Assembly (NCBI GenBank): GCA_905211265.1
Contig: CAJMAC010000010.1
Span: 1 to 37,974 of the forward strand
From: an uncultured Eubacteriales bacterium
Lineage (GTDB): Bacteria > Bacillota_I > Bacilli_A > RF39 > UBA660
Reading direction: 5' to 3'
Length of the DNA stretch: 37,974 nt
Shown here: positions 14,805 to 22,952 of the stretch, piece by piece
How the letters are laid out: each line of letters opens with the position of its first letter
How positions within the stretch are numbered: the first letter of the stretch is position 1
The notes under the pieces: model-generated
Told to the model about the DNA's origin: nothing
Seen by the model: only the letters and a program-made list of their open reading frames with translations
Database searches by the model: none
Position numbers and translations under genes: made by a program

Positions 14805-15584
14805 ATTCACAATTTCTACAAATATATCTATACTGATATTTTCAGCTCTAGAACTTAAATCATATCCATATTTATTTAATATATCATTAATTTTATTTAA
14901 GTCATAACTTTTTAAATTATTTCTAAGATTCTTTCTTTTAAATTTAAAACAATTTTTAAGAAATTCATCTAAATACTTAACATCCTTAACCTTAATATTA
15001 CTTTCTCTTTTACTTAAAATAATAACACTACTATCAACATTAGGTTTAGGAGTAAAATTATTTCTAGATACATCAAATACCTTCTTAATATTATAAAAAT
15101 AATTTAAATATGCAGTAATATAACCATAATCCTTACCATTAACACTAGCACATAATCTATCTGCGACTTCTTTTTGTATCATAATAAGTATTTTATCAGG
15201 TTCAATTTCACTAGTTAATTTATATATAATCGGAGTAGTTATATAATAAGGTAAATTAGCAACAACATATAATTTATCATAAGAATATTTAACTATTTCA
15301 CTTTTTATATCTTCCTTTAAAAAATCATTAAATATTATTTTGTAATTATTATAATCTTTTAAAGTATCATCTAAAATATCTTCAAGTCTTGTATCAATTT
15401 CATATAAAATAGAATACTTTGATTTAGGTATAATACTTTTAGATAAAATACCTGCACCTGGTCCAATTTCTATAACTAATGTATCTTTATCAATATCAAT
15501 ACTATTTACCATCTTATTTATTATATTTTCATCATTAATAAAATTTTGTCCTAATGACTTTTTAAAATTAAAATTATTAAGCAT
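14790..15584 (-). CDS. rsmA: 16S rRNA adenine dimethyltransferase RsmA (KsgA)
   Basis: 264 residues from the ATG at 15584 (MLNNFNFKKSLGQNFI), which has GGAAGTG upstream and matches the family start. The enzyme adds two methyl groups to each of two adjacent adenines near the 3' end of 16S rRNA during small-subunit maturation. Motif I is IEIGPGAGILSKSI, the catalytic motif is NLPYYITTPII, and the C-terminal helical domain carries FKFKRKNLRNNLK. Upstream, where rnmV usually lies, is a non-coding stretch with tandem hairpins. Confidence 0.97.
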   Translation of the reverse strand: MLNNFNFKKSLGQNFINDENIINKMVNSIDIDKDTLVIEIGPGAGILSKSIIPKSKYSILYEIDTRLEDILDDTLKDYNNYKIIFNDFLKEDIKSEIVKYSYDKLYVVANLPYYITTPIIYKLTSEIEPDKILIMIQKEVADRLCASVNGKDYGYITAYLNYFYNIKKVFDVSRNNFTPKPNVDSSVIILSKRESNIKVKDVKYLDEFLKNCFKFKRKNLRNNLKSYDLNKINDILNKYGYDLSSRAENISIDIFVEIVNELLG

Positions 15585-15658
15585 AAATTCACTTCCTATA
15601 TATAATATTAAATGATAAATAATTATATTTGTCAACAATTATTTATTTATTTATTCCA

Positions 15659-15743
15659 GTTCAAGCCTTTTAGTCTTTCACTGTTAGTTAAAGCCTATGG
15701 TCTTTAACTAGATTTTTAAAGCCTTAGTTAAGTCTTTAAAAAT
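15659..15743 (-). repeat. Three tandem hairpins with a shared AAGCC/GTCTT stem core
   Basis: Written on the + strand the units are 15663-15677 (weak), 15685-15710 (nine pairs, one mismatch, one pair) and 15712-15743 (ten pairs, one mismatch, one pair). Each contains AAGCC...GTCTT with the same internal mismatch. In a minus-strand transcript this would be AAGAC...GGCUU with an A-G mismatch. The loop of the third hairpin repeats part of the 5' arm of the second, so alternative pairing is possible. The region lies between the terminator of the 3D-domain gene and the rsmA start. No known RNA family is recognised. Confidence 0.6.
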
Positions 15744-15754
15744 ATTTTTTGTAT

Positions 15755-15781
15755 ATTAAAAAAATAGGTTATCCACCTATT
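15755..15781 (-). terminator. Terminator of the 3D-domain protein gene
   Basis: On the minus strand a seven-pair stem, AATAGGT and ACCTATT (15763-15769 and 15775-15781), is followed by a T run. It overlaps the gene's last codons. Confidence 0.8.
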
Positions 15782-16464
15782 CTTAATATATCAAATACAA
15801 CATTGTATAATTTACCTCTTGCACTACCCTCAGTTTCATATAATAAATCAAAAGTAGTTAAACAACCATTTTTACTACGGCAATTTTCAAAACCTACTGT
15901 ACTTCCTCTATCTAAAACTATACCAATAATAGGTTCTTCATTAGGTACAGTAACCCTAACAATAGTTTTATAAGGTAGAGTACTATCTCCTGCAAGTATT
16001 CTAACTTCTCCATATTCACTATCAGTATATGTAATAGTAAATGCAGGTTCAATATTACCATCAACTATATTTGCAATATGATATCCTGATGCAGTAGATA
16101 CTTTATTAGTTACTCTATTACCACATCCATAACAATCTGGACCATATCCTGTTAAAATACCTGTATAAGTATTAATTATTTGATTATTCATAAAATACTT
16201 ATCTTCTTCAACTTCTTGGATAACTTCTTCTTTAACTATTTCTTCTTCTTTTATTTCTTCCTTAATCTCTTCTTTAACTACTTGTTCTTCAGCTTTTACT
16301 AAAACTTCACCAGAGTCATATACAGCCCAAGATAGTTTATCCATTTCCTTACTATTAACTTTAAAATTAACTTCACTTTTACTATGTATTGAAACCATTA
16401 AAAATAAAGCACCTAATAATATTTGTGATGAAATTATTAAGATTTTAGGTACTATTCTTTTCAT
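15769..16464 (-). CDS. Secreted or membrane-anchored 3D-domain protein (YabE/YuiC-like)
   Basis: 231 residues. An N-terminal hydrophobic segment at about 7-26 is a signal peptide or anchor. Residues about 58-88 are an acidic, low-complexity EEIKEEIKEEEIVKEE linker, and about 100-231 form the 3D (double-psi barrel) domain, including VLDRGSTVGFENCRSKNG and LTTFDLLYETEGSARG. The domain is related to lytic transglycosylase MltA and to resuscitation-type muralytic proteins, so cell-wall cleavage is likely. The place between tatD and rsmA matches yabE of Bacillus, but the G5 and DUF348 parts are absent. Four cysteines (CYGC and CRSKNGC) could form disulfides. Confidence 0.8.
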   Translation of the reverse strand: MKRIVPKILIISSQILLGALFLMVSIHSKSEVNFKVNSKEMDKLSWAVYDSGEVLVKAEEQVVKEEIKEEIKEEEIVKEEVIQEVEEDKYFMNNQIINTYTGILTGYGPDCYGCGNRVTNKVSTASGYHIANIVDGNIEPAFTITYTDSEYGEVRILAGDSTLPYKTIVRVTVPNEEPIIGIVLDRGSTVGFENCRSKNGCLTTFDLLYETEGSARGKLYNVVFDILRIGG

Positions 16465-16513
16465 TATCTCACCTCATTATTTTAATACTAAAATAATTTT
16501 ATCATGATTTTAA

Positions 16514-17266
16514 TTAAAAGTCAAATAACCTCTTTGCATTATCTGTAGTCTTACTACTAACCTCCTCAATTGAAACATTTAAAATATCTGCAATTTTACT
16601 AGCAATTATAGGTATATACATTGGTTCATTTTGTTCTTTTCTAAATGGTTCAGGAGTTAAATAAGGACTATCAGTTTCCAGTAAAATATATGATAAATCA
16701 ATATTTTTTATTACCTCAATTATATTCTTTGCATTTTTAAAAGTAATTATACCTCCAACAGATATTAAAAATCCTTTTTTAATAAATTCCTTAGCCATTT
16801 CTACACTACCACTAAAACAATGTATTACTCCTTTAATATTATATTCACTCATTATATCAAATGTGTCTTGTATTGCGTCCCTACTATGAACAATAACAGG
16901 AATATTATGTTTTTCTGCTAATTCTAATTGTCTTCTAAAAGCATATTTTTGTTTCTCTTTATTAGTATCTGGATAATGATAATCTAAACCTATTTCTCCA
17001 ATTGCCACTATTTTCTTATTACTTAATAAACTTTCTAATAATTCATAATCTTTTTCATTAACATCATCAAGTTCAGTAGGATGATAACCAACTGCACCAT
17101 AAACTGAATCATATTTATTAATTAATTTAATTACTTCTTTATTAGATTTTTTATTACATCCATTATAAATAAGTTTATTAACATTATTCTTTTTAGCATT
17201 ATTAATAACCTTATCTATATCATTATAATAATTACTATCTAAATGACAATGTACATCTATAAACAT
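16514..17266 (-). CDS. tatD: TatD-family metal-dependent DNase
   Basis: 250 residues from the ATG at 17266 (MFIDVHCHLD), supported by AAGGAAGTG. The upstream in-frame TTG is rejected. The metal-binding and family motifs are all present: HCHLD, GEIGLDYH, VIVHSRDA, GVIHCFSG and LLETDSPYL. TatD proteins are amidohydrolase-fold 3'-5' exonucleases, and D-aminoacyl-tRNA deacylation has also been reported for the family. The metG-tatD-yabE order is conserved in Firmicutes. The gene begins one base after the stop of a 53-residue membrane ORF. Confidence 0.96.
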   Translation of the reverse strand: MFIDVHCHLDSNYYNDIDKVINNAKKNNVNKLIYNGCNKKSNKEVIKLINKYDSVYGAVGYHPTELDDVNEKDYELLESLLSNKKIVAIGEIGLDYHYPDTNKEKQKYAFRRQLELAEKHNIPVIVHSRDAIQDTFDIMSEYNIKGVIHCFSGSVEMAKEFIKKGFLISVGGIITFKNAKNIIEVIKNIDLSYILLETDSPYLTPEPFRKEQNEPMYIPIIASKIADILNVSIEEVSSKTTDNAKRLFDF

Positions 17267-17267
17267 C

Positions 17268-17429
17268 TTACACTTCCTTAATAACAATTATCTTACACTT
17301 AACAAGTATTATAAATATTAAAAATAACAAATCTACAACATTAAATCTACATATATAAATATAAAATATATATGAAATTAATATTAATAAAACTAATGCT
17401 ATTTTTAAATTAAATATTTTTCTAAGCAT
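17268..17429 (-). CDS. Small two-segment membrane protein, unknown
   Basis: 53 codons from the ATG at 17429 to the TAA at 17268-17270, leaving a single base before the tatD ATG. AAAGGA lies 11 bases upstream. The product is almost wholly hydrophobic: LKIALVLLILISYIFYIYIC, then VDLLFLIFIILV, with lysines at both ends. It fills the gap between metG and tatD and its 3' end carries the tatD ribosome site, which argues for a coupled real gene. No family is recognised. Confidence 0.5.
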   Translation of the reverse strand: MLRKIFNLKIALVLLILISYIFYIYICRFNVVDLLFLIFIILVKCKIIVIKEV

Positions 17430-17564
17430 TGCTTATTTCATCCTTTCTTCACTAAATTTACTGAAATATTACTGCAACACTACTCTTTAAATATATCAAA
17501 TATAATTTTATTAGTAAATAAAATAATAAATATTTTATTTAATTTTACAAATAGTTGTAAAGAA

Positions 17565-17596
17565 AAAGAATAAATATTATTTAATATCTATTCTTT
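17565..17596 (-). terminator. Terminator of dut-metG
   Basis: Long hairpin of about 14 pairs (AAAGAATA outer stem, AATAT inner stem, one G-T pair) overlapping the metG stop. On the minus strand it is followed by a T-rich stretch. Confidence 0.65.
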
Positions 17597-19112
17597 GGAA
17601 TAATACTTCTGGATTATTTACCTTTGTATTACTTTCATAATAACCAAATTTATCTAATGTATTATATTCAGTATAATTAGTATTTATTTGATTAAATATA
17701 CTCTTCGCAGTATCAGGTAAATATGCTTGTAATAATACAGTAGTAATTCTAATTGCTTCGACTAAATTGTATAATACAGTACTTAATCTATCTTGTTTAG
17801 TTTCATCTTTTGCTAAAACCCAAGGAATAGTTTCATCAATATATTTATTACATCTACGATATGCATCAATAATATTTTCTAATGAATCTGCAATCCTATA
17901 TTTATTTATATTATCTTCAACTTTATTTTTTAAATCTAATATATACTCTTTAAATTCTATATCTATATCTTCATTAAAATTTTTATTAACTATTATACCA
18001 TTAAAGTACTTATTAGCCATACCAATAGTCCTATTAACTAAATTACCTAAAACATTAGCTAAATTAGAATTAATTGTATCTATTAATAATTCTTCAGTAT
18101 AACAACCATCTTGTGCAAAAGGCATTTCGTGTATCATATAAAATCTAACTGCATCCACTCCATATTTGTTAACTAAATCATCAGCATATACAATGTTCCC
18201 CTTACTCTTACTCATTTTATCATTTCCAAATAACATCCATGGATGACCAAATATTTTTTTAGGTAATTCAATACCTAAAGCATGTAACATAATAGGCCAA
18301 TAAATGGTATGAAATCTTAAAATATCTTTACCAATTAAATGAATATCACAAGGCCAATATTTTTTAAATTCCTCACTTGATTCACCATTTGGATTATATC
18401 CTAAAAAAGTAATATAATTTGATAGAGCATCTATCCATACATATATAACATGTTTATCATTAAAACTAACAGGAATTCCCCATTTAAAACTAGTTCTAGA
18501 TACACATAAATCTTGTAACCCAGGTTTAATAAAATTATTTATAATTTCATTTTTTCTTGATTCTGGTTCAATAAAATCAGGATGTGATTCAATATAATCC
18601 TCTAACCATTTAGAATATTTACTCATTTTAAAGAAATATGCTTCTTCACTTTCAACACTAACTTCTCTACCACAATCAGGGCATTTACCATCAACTAATT
18701 GACTTTCAGTCCAAAATGATTCACATGGAGTACAATAAAGACCAGTATAATTACCTAAATAAATATCACCTTGATCATATAATTTTTTAAATATTTCTTG
18801 AACTTTTTTCTTATGTTCATTATCAGTAGTTCTTACAAATTTATCATAACTTGTATTCATTACATCCCATATTTCTTTAATTAAACCACTTTTTTCATCA
18901 ACATACTCTTGTGGACTTATACCCGCTTCCTTAGCCTTCGTTTCAATCTTTTGACCATGTTCATCTGTTCCAGTTTGAAAATATACATCATATCCACATA
19001 ATCTCTTGTATCTCGCAATAACATCTGCTAAAACTATCTCATATGTATTTCCAATATGAGGCTTTGAAGATGCATATGCTATCGCAGTACTAATATAAAA
19101 TTTCTTATCCAT
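17577..19112 (-). CDS. metG: Methionyl-tRNA synthetase
   Basis: 511 residues. It charges both initiator and elongator tRNA-Met. The HIGH-type motif is HIGN at 19-22. A four-cysteine zinc knuckle is at C127, C130, C144 and C147. KMSKS is at 299-303. The extra C-terminal EMAP/Trbp111 tRNA-binding domain of Bacillus MetS is absent, so this is the short form. The ATG overlaps the dut stop by one base. The operon is preceded by a T-box with a methionine specifier, giving feedback by uncharged tRNA-Met. Confidence 0.98.
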   Translation of the reverse strand: MDKKFYISTAIAYASSKPHIGNTYEIVLADVIARYKRLCGYDVYFQTGTDEHGQKIETKAKEAGISPQEYVDEKSGLIKEIWDVMNTSYDKFVRTTDNEHKKKVQEIFKKLYDQGDIYLGNYTGLYCTPCESFWTESQLVDGKCPDCGREVSVESEEAYFFKMSKYSKWLEDYIESHPDFIEPESRKNEIINNFIKPGLQDLCVSRTSFKWGIPVSFNDKHVIYVWIDALSNYITFLGYNPNGESSEEFKKYWPCDIHLIGKDILRFHTIYWPIMLHALGIELPKKIFGHPWMLFGNDKMSKSKGNIVYADDLVNKYGVDAVRFYMIHEMPFAQDGCYTEELLIDTINSNLANVLGNLVNRTIGMANKYFNGIIVNKNFNEDIDIEFKEYILDLKNKVEDNINKYRIADSLENIIDAYRRCNKYIDETIPWVLAKDETKQDRLSTVLYNLVEAIRITTVLLQAYLPDTAKSIFNQINTNYTEYNTLDKFGYYESNTKVNNPEVLFQRIDIK

Positions 19113-19597
19113 TACTTATCTCTCCTTCCACTACTACCAATTCCACCAACCCTAATATCTTCTATTTCCTTTTCATTATCTACTATATAATATTTTTGAA
19201 TAATACCTTGAACATATCTATCATATTTCTTTAAAATAATGTCATTATCTCCCTCATTTTTTAATTTAACAAATATATGACCTTCATTCGAAGTATTATT
19301 ATAATAATCACTATCTACTATACCAACTTGATTACACATCCGTAAATTATATTTAAATCCTAAACTACTACGAATATATATACCTAAAAACTCATCAGAA
19401 TTAAGCATTGCTTTTATACCTGTTGGAATAAGCACAACTTCATTCTTTTTAATAGTTAAATCATATGGCATATAAAAATCATAACCAGCACTAAATTTAG
19501 TACTTCTTTTAGGAATAATTATATCATCATATTTAGTATCAGTATCCTTAAAATCTTTATTAAATTGATTAATACTTATAACTTCAAATTTTCTCAA
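19112..19597 (-). CDS. dut: dUTP diphosphatase (dUTPase)
   Basis: 161 residues, starting with TTG at 19597 behind GAGGTG at seven-base spacing. The trimeric dUTPase motifs are visible in order: TKFSAGYDFYMP, IRSSLGFK, NQVGIVDSDYY, and the C-terminal RVGGIGSSGR (P-loop-like motif 5). The enzyme hydrolyses dUTP to dUMP and pyrophosphate, keeping uracil out of DNA and supplying dTMP synthesis. Motif 4 is less clear than the others, and an inserted loop (NNTSNEGH) follows motif 3. It is the first gene after the T-box and overlaps metG. Confidence 0.88.
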   Translation of the reverse strand: MRKFEVISINQFNKDFKDTDTKYDDIIIPKRSTKFSAGYDFYMPYDLTIKKNEVVLIPTGIKAMLNSDEFLGIYIRSSLGFKYNLRMCNQVGIVDSDYYNNTSNEGHIFVKLKNEGDNDIILKKYDRYVQGIIQKYYIVDNEKEIEDIRVGGIGSSGRRDK

Positions 19598-19611
19598 AAA
19601 TCATCACCTCT

Positions 19612-19836
19612 AAAAAAAATAAGACAATACCAAAGGACGAATATATCGTGGTACCACCTTATTTCATATAAACTTATTTATATCTTAATAGCTATAACGA
19701 GCCTAACCGTTTTAATCTTATCCATTAAACAATTCCAAAAACCATTTATAATAACTTTCATTATCTATTTACATCAACCATAGACTCTCTATAAATTACT
19801 AATTATTACTCTTTTTTGTCATAATCTTTCTTCGTT
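19612..19836 (-). promoter_or_regulatory. T-box riboswitch, methionine type, upstream of dut-metG
   Basis: Minus-strand leader with the Stem I signature AGAGAG...TATGGTTGATGTAAATA. The specifier is ATG at 19759-19761, followed by AAAG. The T-box core AAGGTGGTACCACG is at 19647-19660, with UGGU matching the ACCA end of tRNA-Met. A 15-pair terminator (arms 19649-19663 and 19618-19632) ends in a T run at 19612. Uncharged tRNA-Met should stabilise the antiterminator and switch on dut and metG. Confidence 0.95.
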
Positions 19837-19842
19837 TCCTAG

Positions 19843-19871
19843 ATTATATCATAATATAAATTTTTTTTCAA
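19843..19871 (-). promoter_or_regulatory. Promoter of the T-box operon
   Basis: TTGAAA (19866-19871) and TATAAT (19843-19848) with 17-base spacing on the minus strand. The start near 19836 begins the T-box leader. Confidence 0.75.
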
Positions 19872-19885
19872 TATCTTTACTAGTT

Positions 19886-20635
19886 TTATCTATAACTTCT
19901 TTCATATTGTCTATTTACCAATTTCTTATTTAAACACTTATTAGCATCTCTTAATTTAACAATATCATTACCAACATATTCACTTAAATATTTTCTATAT
20001 AAACCAATAAATTCTTTTATATTAATACCACTAGATAAATACATATCTTTTAATTCCTTATAATTAGATATAAAATCATCAAAATATCCATCTACTAAAA
20101 ACAACATTAAACCATAATTAAAATTATCATTATTATTTCTTAAAATAGTTTTACTATCCTCTTCACTATCATAATACTCCATAGTATCAATAATACCAAT
20201 TTTATTTCTACCATACATTATATTATAAGATACATCCCATGTCTTAATACCATTATTAGCAAGTATAATATTATCTTGATATACTTTATCAGTTGAATTA
20301 GTAAAATTATCTAAATTAACTAATAAAGGATTAATATCAGTAAGTAACTTACCATTAAAATATCTCATAACATATCCTACAACTTCATCATTAACTAAAA
20401 TATTATCATTACCAAATATATAAGTATCATTCTTAATACCAGAATGTTTTATAAATTCTTCACTAGTATAATCAATATGAAAGTCTTCATCATCATCAAA
20501 AAACTGTTCTAATATCTTAAAAGCATATCCATTCTTTTTATTTAAATAAGTTCTACCTTGTGAACCTCTACCTAATTCAATAATATACTCTTTTTTTAAA
20601 AATAATAATAATTCTTCCCTATTCTTAAAATACAT
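19886..20635 (-). CDS. Protein-kinase-like protein, catalytic status uncertain
   Basis: 249 residues behind a GGGGGG ribosome site and a strong promoter. A kinase-like N-lobe is visible: glycine loop LGRGSQGRTY at 21-30 and lysine K40 in YAFKIL. The C-lobe has WDVSYNIMYG (D134, N138), where the catalytic HxDxxxxN would be, and IIDTMEYY with D150 in place of DFG. The histidine is replaced by tryptophan, and the D-N spacing is one shorter than in typical kinases. It could therefore be a divergent Ser/Thr or small-molecule kinase, or a pseudokinase. No partner phosphatase is nearby, and it is transcribed alone. Confidence 0.6.
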   Translation of the reverse strand: MYFKNREELLLFLKKEYIIELGRGSQGRTYLNKKNGYAFKILEQFFDDDEDFHIDYTSEEFIKHSGIKNDTYIFGNDNILVNDEVVGYVMRYFNGKLLTDINPLLVNLDNFTNSTDKVYQDNIILANNGIKTWDVSYNIMYGRNKIGIIDTMEYYDSEEDSKTILRNNNDNFNYGLMLFLVDGYFDDFISNYKELKDMYLSSGINIKEFIGLYRKYLSEYVGNDIVKLRDANKCLNKKLVNRQYERSYR

Positions 20636-20661
20636 ATTATCCCCCCCAAAAACTAACTTGT

Positions 20662-20690
20662 ATTATAGTACATTTGTTATTATTTGTCAA
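20662..20690 (-). promoter_or_regulatory. Promoter of the kinase-like gene
   Basis: Perfect TTGACA (20685-20690) and TATAAT (20662-20667) with 17 bases between them on the minus strand, about 20 bases before the ribosome site. Confidence 0.85.
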
Positions 20691-20732
20691 TTTTTAGACT
20701 TTTTAAAATAATTAGATAAAAAGTTACGCTAT

Positions 20733-20766
20733 CAAAAAAGAACTATAAAAGTTTTAACTTTTTATA
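20733..20766 (-). terminator. Terminator of the membrane protein gene at 20754-21632
   Basis: The inverted repeat ATAAAAGTT/AACTTTTTAT (20745-20765, one-base bulge) is followed on the minus strand by a T-rich run. It overlaps the end of the gene. Confidence 0.55.
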
Positions 20767-21632
20767 TCTCCAATTAATTCATTTATAAATTGTTTAGGAT
20801 TTACAACAGTAGTTAAAATAATATCATTTGAAACATTATTATGTAATATAACTATTTTTATATCAAATGTACTTGTTACTTTTGTTGACAAACCAGAATC
20901 ATTATTATTTAAATAATAATTAGCACCAAGTATTAATAAAGGATTTCCAGCAAATAAAAAACTTGATAACATCATATTAGCAGCTACACTATCATTTATC
21001 TTAGGATCAACCTCAGTTATTCTTGTAGATATAGTATAATTAACATCTTTTATTTCACTATAAGGTACTATAATATCATTCTTTTTGTCATTTAAAACAT
21101 ATGATAAGATAATTTGTTTATTATCCTTATTATTTGTTAATATAGTTACTGAATTATAAGGTATTTCTTTAAAACCAAGTATCTTTTGCGTAAATATTGC
21201 ATTTCCTCTTTGAGCATCATCAACAATTTCTTCCTTATGTTCTTTTTTTGATGAGGGTAATATAATAGCAATTAAAAACATTACTGCAGATACAATATAT
21301 AATACTAAACCAACATGAACATCTATCTTTATAGCATTAATTTGACTTCTATATATATTAATAAAAGTAATAAAAGTATAACCATAACCGAGTATAACAA
21401 ATAATGAAGAAATAATATATGCACTCTTTTTCTTAGAAATAACCGAATAAACCAAAAAAATTAATTCAGTTGTAACAAGAGGAACACCCTTGATAGAAAA
21501 CATTTTCAAAGTATAACTTTCAACAGAAAACGTTATAGAACTAATTGTAACTGCCTCAGCAAATCCAGCAATAAAACATATAACAAAAGTAATAATAACC
21601 ATATATAATTTATAATTAACTTCCTCTTTCAT
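20754..21632 (-). CDS. Polytopic membrane protein of unknown function
   Basis: 292 residues from the ATG at 21632, which has AGAGG five bases upstream. A GTG two codons earlier is less likely. About four hydrophobic segments occupy residues 10-130. The C-terminal half (about 145-290) is a soluble, beta-rich region with a short hydrophobic stretch near 215-235 (NMMLSSFLFAGNPLLILGANYYL). No family is recognised. The soluble part might be a PH-like membrane-associated domain, but that is a guess. It is monocistronic between spoVT and the kinase-like gene. Confidence 0.6.
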   Translation of the reverse strand: MKEEVNYKLYMVIITFVICFIAGFAEAVTISSITFSVESYTLKMFSIKGVPLVTTELIFLVYSVISKKKSAYIISSLFVILGYGYTFITFINIYRSQINAIKIDVHVGLVLYIVSAVMFLIAIILPSSKKEHKEEIVDDAQRGNAIFTQKILGFKEIPYNSVTILTNNKDNKQIILSYVLNDKKNDIIVPYSEIKDVNYTISTRITEVDPKINDSVAANMMLSSFLFAGNPLLILGANYYLNNNDSGLSTKVTSTFDIKIVILHNNVSNDIILTTVVNPKQFINELIGDIKS

Positions 21633-21713
21633 AAACACCTCTACTATAAAATTATATCACATATAATTTCCTTATACAATTAATTTTAAATATTTATAAA
21701 TTAAAAAGCATAT

Positions 21714-21759
21714 AAAAAAATACTTAATAAACATTTAATCAATAAAATGTTTACTAAGT
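21714..21759 (-). terminator. Terminator of spoVT
   Basis: Fifteen-pair stem (21722-21736 with 21745-21759, one G-T pair) followed on the minus strand by a T run at 21714-21721. It covers the spoVT stop codon. Confidence 0.8.
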
Positions 21760-22265
21760 ATTCTAGATAAAATAACAGCCATTTTTTCTTCACTATCTGT
21801 AATAGGAATCTCCGTAGAAAGAATAATTACTGAACCAATTGCATCACCATTATTAACAATTGAACTAAAAGAATAATAACATACTTCTTCTTCTCCCTCA
21901 ATAAAACTAACTGCTTTCTTTTGTCTTTCTACAAAACTATCTCTTCTTTCAATAGATCTATCAGTAAAATCACTTATAGATTTACCTAAATATTTTTTCT
22001 TTAAATTACCAGATATAGCAACAACCTTATCCCTATCAGTAACAATAATATTATGTTTTAAAACCTGGTTAAAACTTTCTACATAATTTTCTGTAACATT
22101 TTCTAATGTCTCAATCGGAGAATACTTTCTAAGTAAAATATTATCTCCTTCAAGAAATATTTCTAAATTATCACCACTTTTAATTCTCATATTCTTTCTT
22201 ATTTCCTTAGGTATTACAATTCTACCTAATTCATCAATTCTTCTTACTACACCTGTTGATTTCAT
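21735..22265 (-). CDS. spoVT: Stage V sporulation protein T (SpoVT)
   Basis: 176 residues from the ATG at 22265 (MKSTGVVRRIDELGRIVIPKEIRKNMRI), with AGAGG upstream. The longer reading frame to 22388 has no ribosome site and is rejected. Residues 1-50 are the AbrB-type swapped-hairpin DNA-binding domain, and the rest is a GAF-like sensor domain (NIIVTDRDKVVAISGNLKKKYLGKSISDF). SpoVT is a forespore regulator that tunes sigma-G-dependent genes. The length and the second domain distinguish it from AbrB itself. Confidence 0.96.
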   Translation of the reverse strand: MKSTGVVRRIDELGRIVIPKEIRKNMRIKSGDNLEIFLEGDNILLRKYSPIETLENVTENYVESFNQVLKHNIIVTDRDKVVAISGNLKKKYLGKSISDFTDRSIERRDSFVERQKKAVSFIEGEEEVCYYSFSSIVNNGDAIGSVIILSTEIPITDSEEKMAVILSRILSKHFID

Positions 22266-22322
22266 ATATAACCTCTTTTCTATAATTATTTTGTAAATAA
22301 TTGTAAATTTTATGCTATATAA

Positions 22323-22351
22323 TTGACTAATTAAAAAATTTTTTTTATACT
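22323..22351 (+). promoter_or_regulatory. Possible promoter of ppa
   Basis: TTGACT (22323-22328) and TATACT (22346-22351) with 17-base spacing. The leader would be very short, with the start close to the GGTGAT ribosome site, so an alternative TATAAT at 22318-22323 should also be considered. Confidence 0.4.
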
Positions 22352-22366
22352 TAAATTGGTGATAAT

Positions 22367-22858
22367 ATGAAATATATAGAAAATGCAATAATAGAAATAC
22401 CTATGAAAACAAAAAATAAATTCGAAATAGACAAAAACACAGGAAGAATAAAATTAGATAGAGTATTATACTCTGCGATGAATTATCCTGCCGAATATGG
22501 TTACATTGATGAAACACTATCTCCAGATGGTGACCCATTAGATATATTAGTAATATCAAACGAACCAACATTTCCAGGATGTATTGTACCTGCTAGAATT
22601 ATTGGATACTTGCATATGATAGATAATGGATATGATGATTATAAAATAATATCAGTAGTAAGTGTAGATCCAAGAAATGATGGTATAAATGAATTATCAG
22701 ATTTATCAGAATTCACATTAAAAGAAATAAAAAATTTCTTTGAAAATTATAAATCGTTACAACATATAGAAGTAAAAGTATTAAATTATCATTCCAAAGA
22801 AGAAGCAATAAAATTAATAGAAAAATGCAAAGAAGCCTATAAAAATAACAAAATATAG
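22367..22858 (+). CDS. ppa: Inorganic pyrophosphatase, family I
   Basis: 163 residues. It hydrolyses pyrophosphate released by nucleic-acid, tRNA-charging and other biosynthetic reactions. The metal-binding signature DGDPLDILV is at residues 54-62. Other conserved parts are NYPAEYGYIDETL and VSVDPRNDGINELSDL. GGTGATAAT precedes the ATG. It is a soluble family I enzyme, unlike the family II (DHH) type of Bacillus. It stands divergent from spoVT and upstream of murE with its own terminator. Confidence 0.96.
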   Translation: MKYIENAIIEIPMKTKNKFEIDKNTGRIKLDRVLYSAMNYPAEYGYIDETLSPDGDPLDILVISNEPTFPGCIVPARIIGYLHMIDNGYDDYKIISVVSVDPRNDGINELSDLSEFTLKEIKNFFENYKSLQHIEVKVLNYHSKEEAIKLIEKCKEAYKNNKI

Positions 22859-22866
22859 GCTTTTAC
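22833..22866 (+). terminator. Terminator of ppa
   Basis: Nine-pair stem AAGCCTATA/TATAGGCTT (22833-22841 and 22854-22862) followed by a short T run. It overlaps the ppa stop codon. Confidence 0.65.
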
Positions 22867-22952
22867 TTTACACTTTATTAAATTATTATTTCTTATTTAT
22901 TTTACTTTTACATAAAATACTAGTATAATATAAACTTAAAGGAAGGATAACT

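Noticed and set aside
15659..15743. Short repeats considered as a CRISPR array
   Set aside because: Only three units, of variable length and without regular spacers, each a hairpin. No cas genes are in the window.
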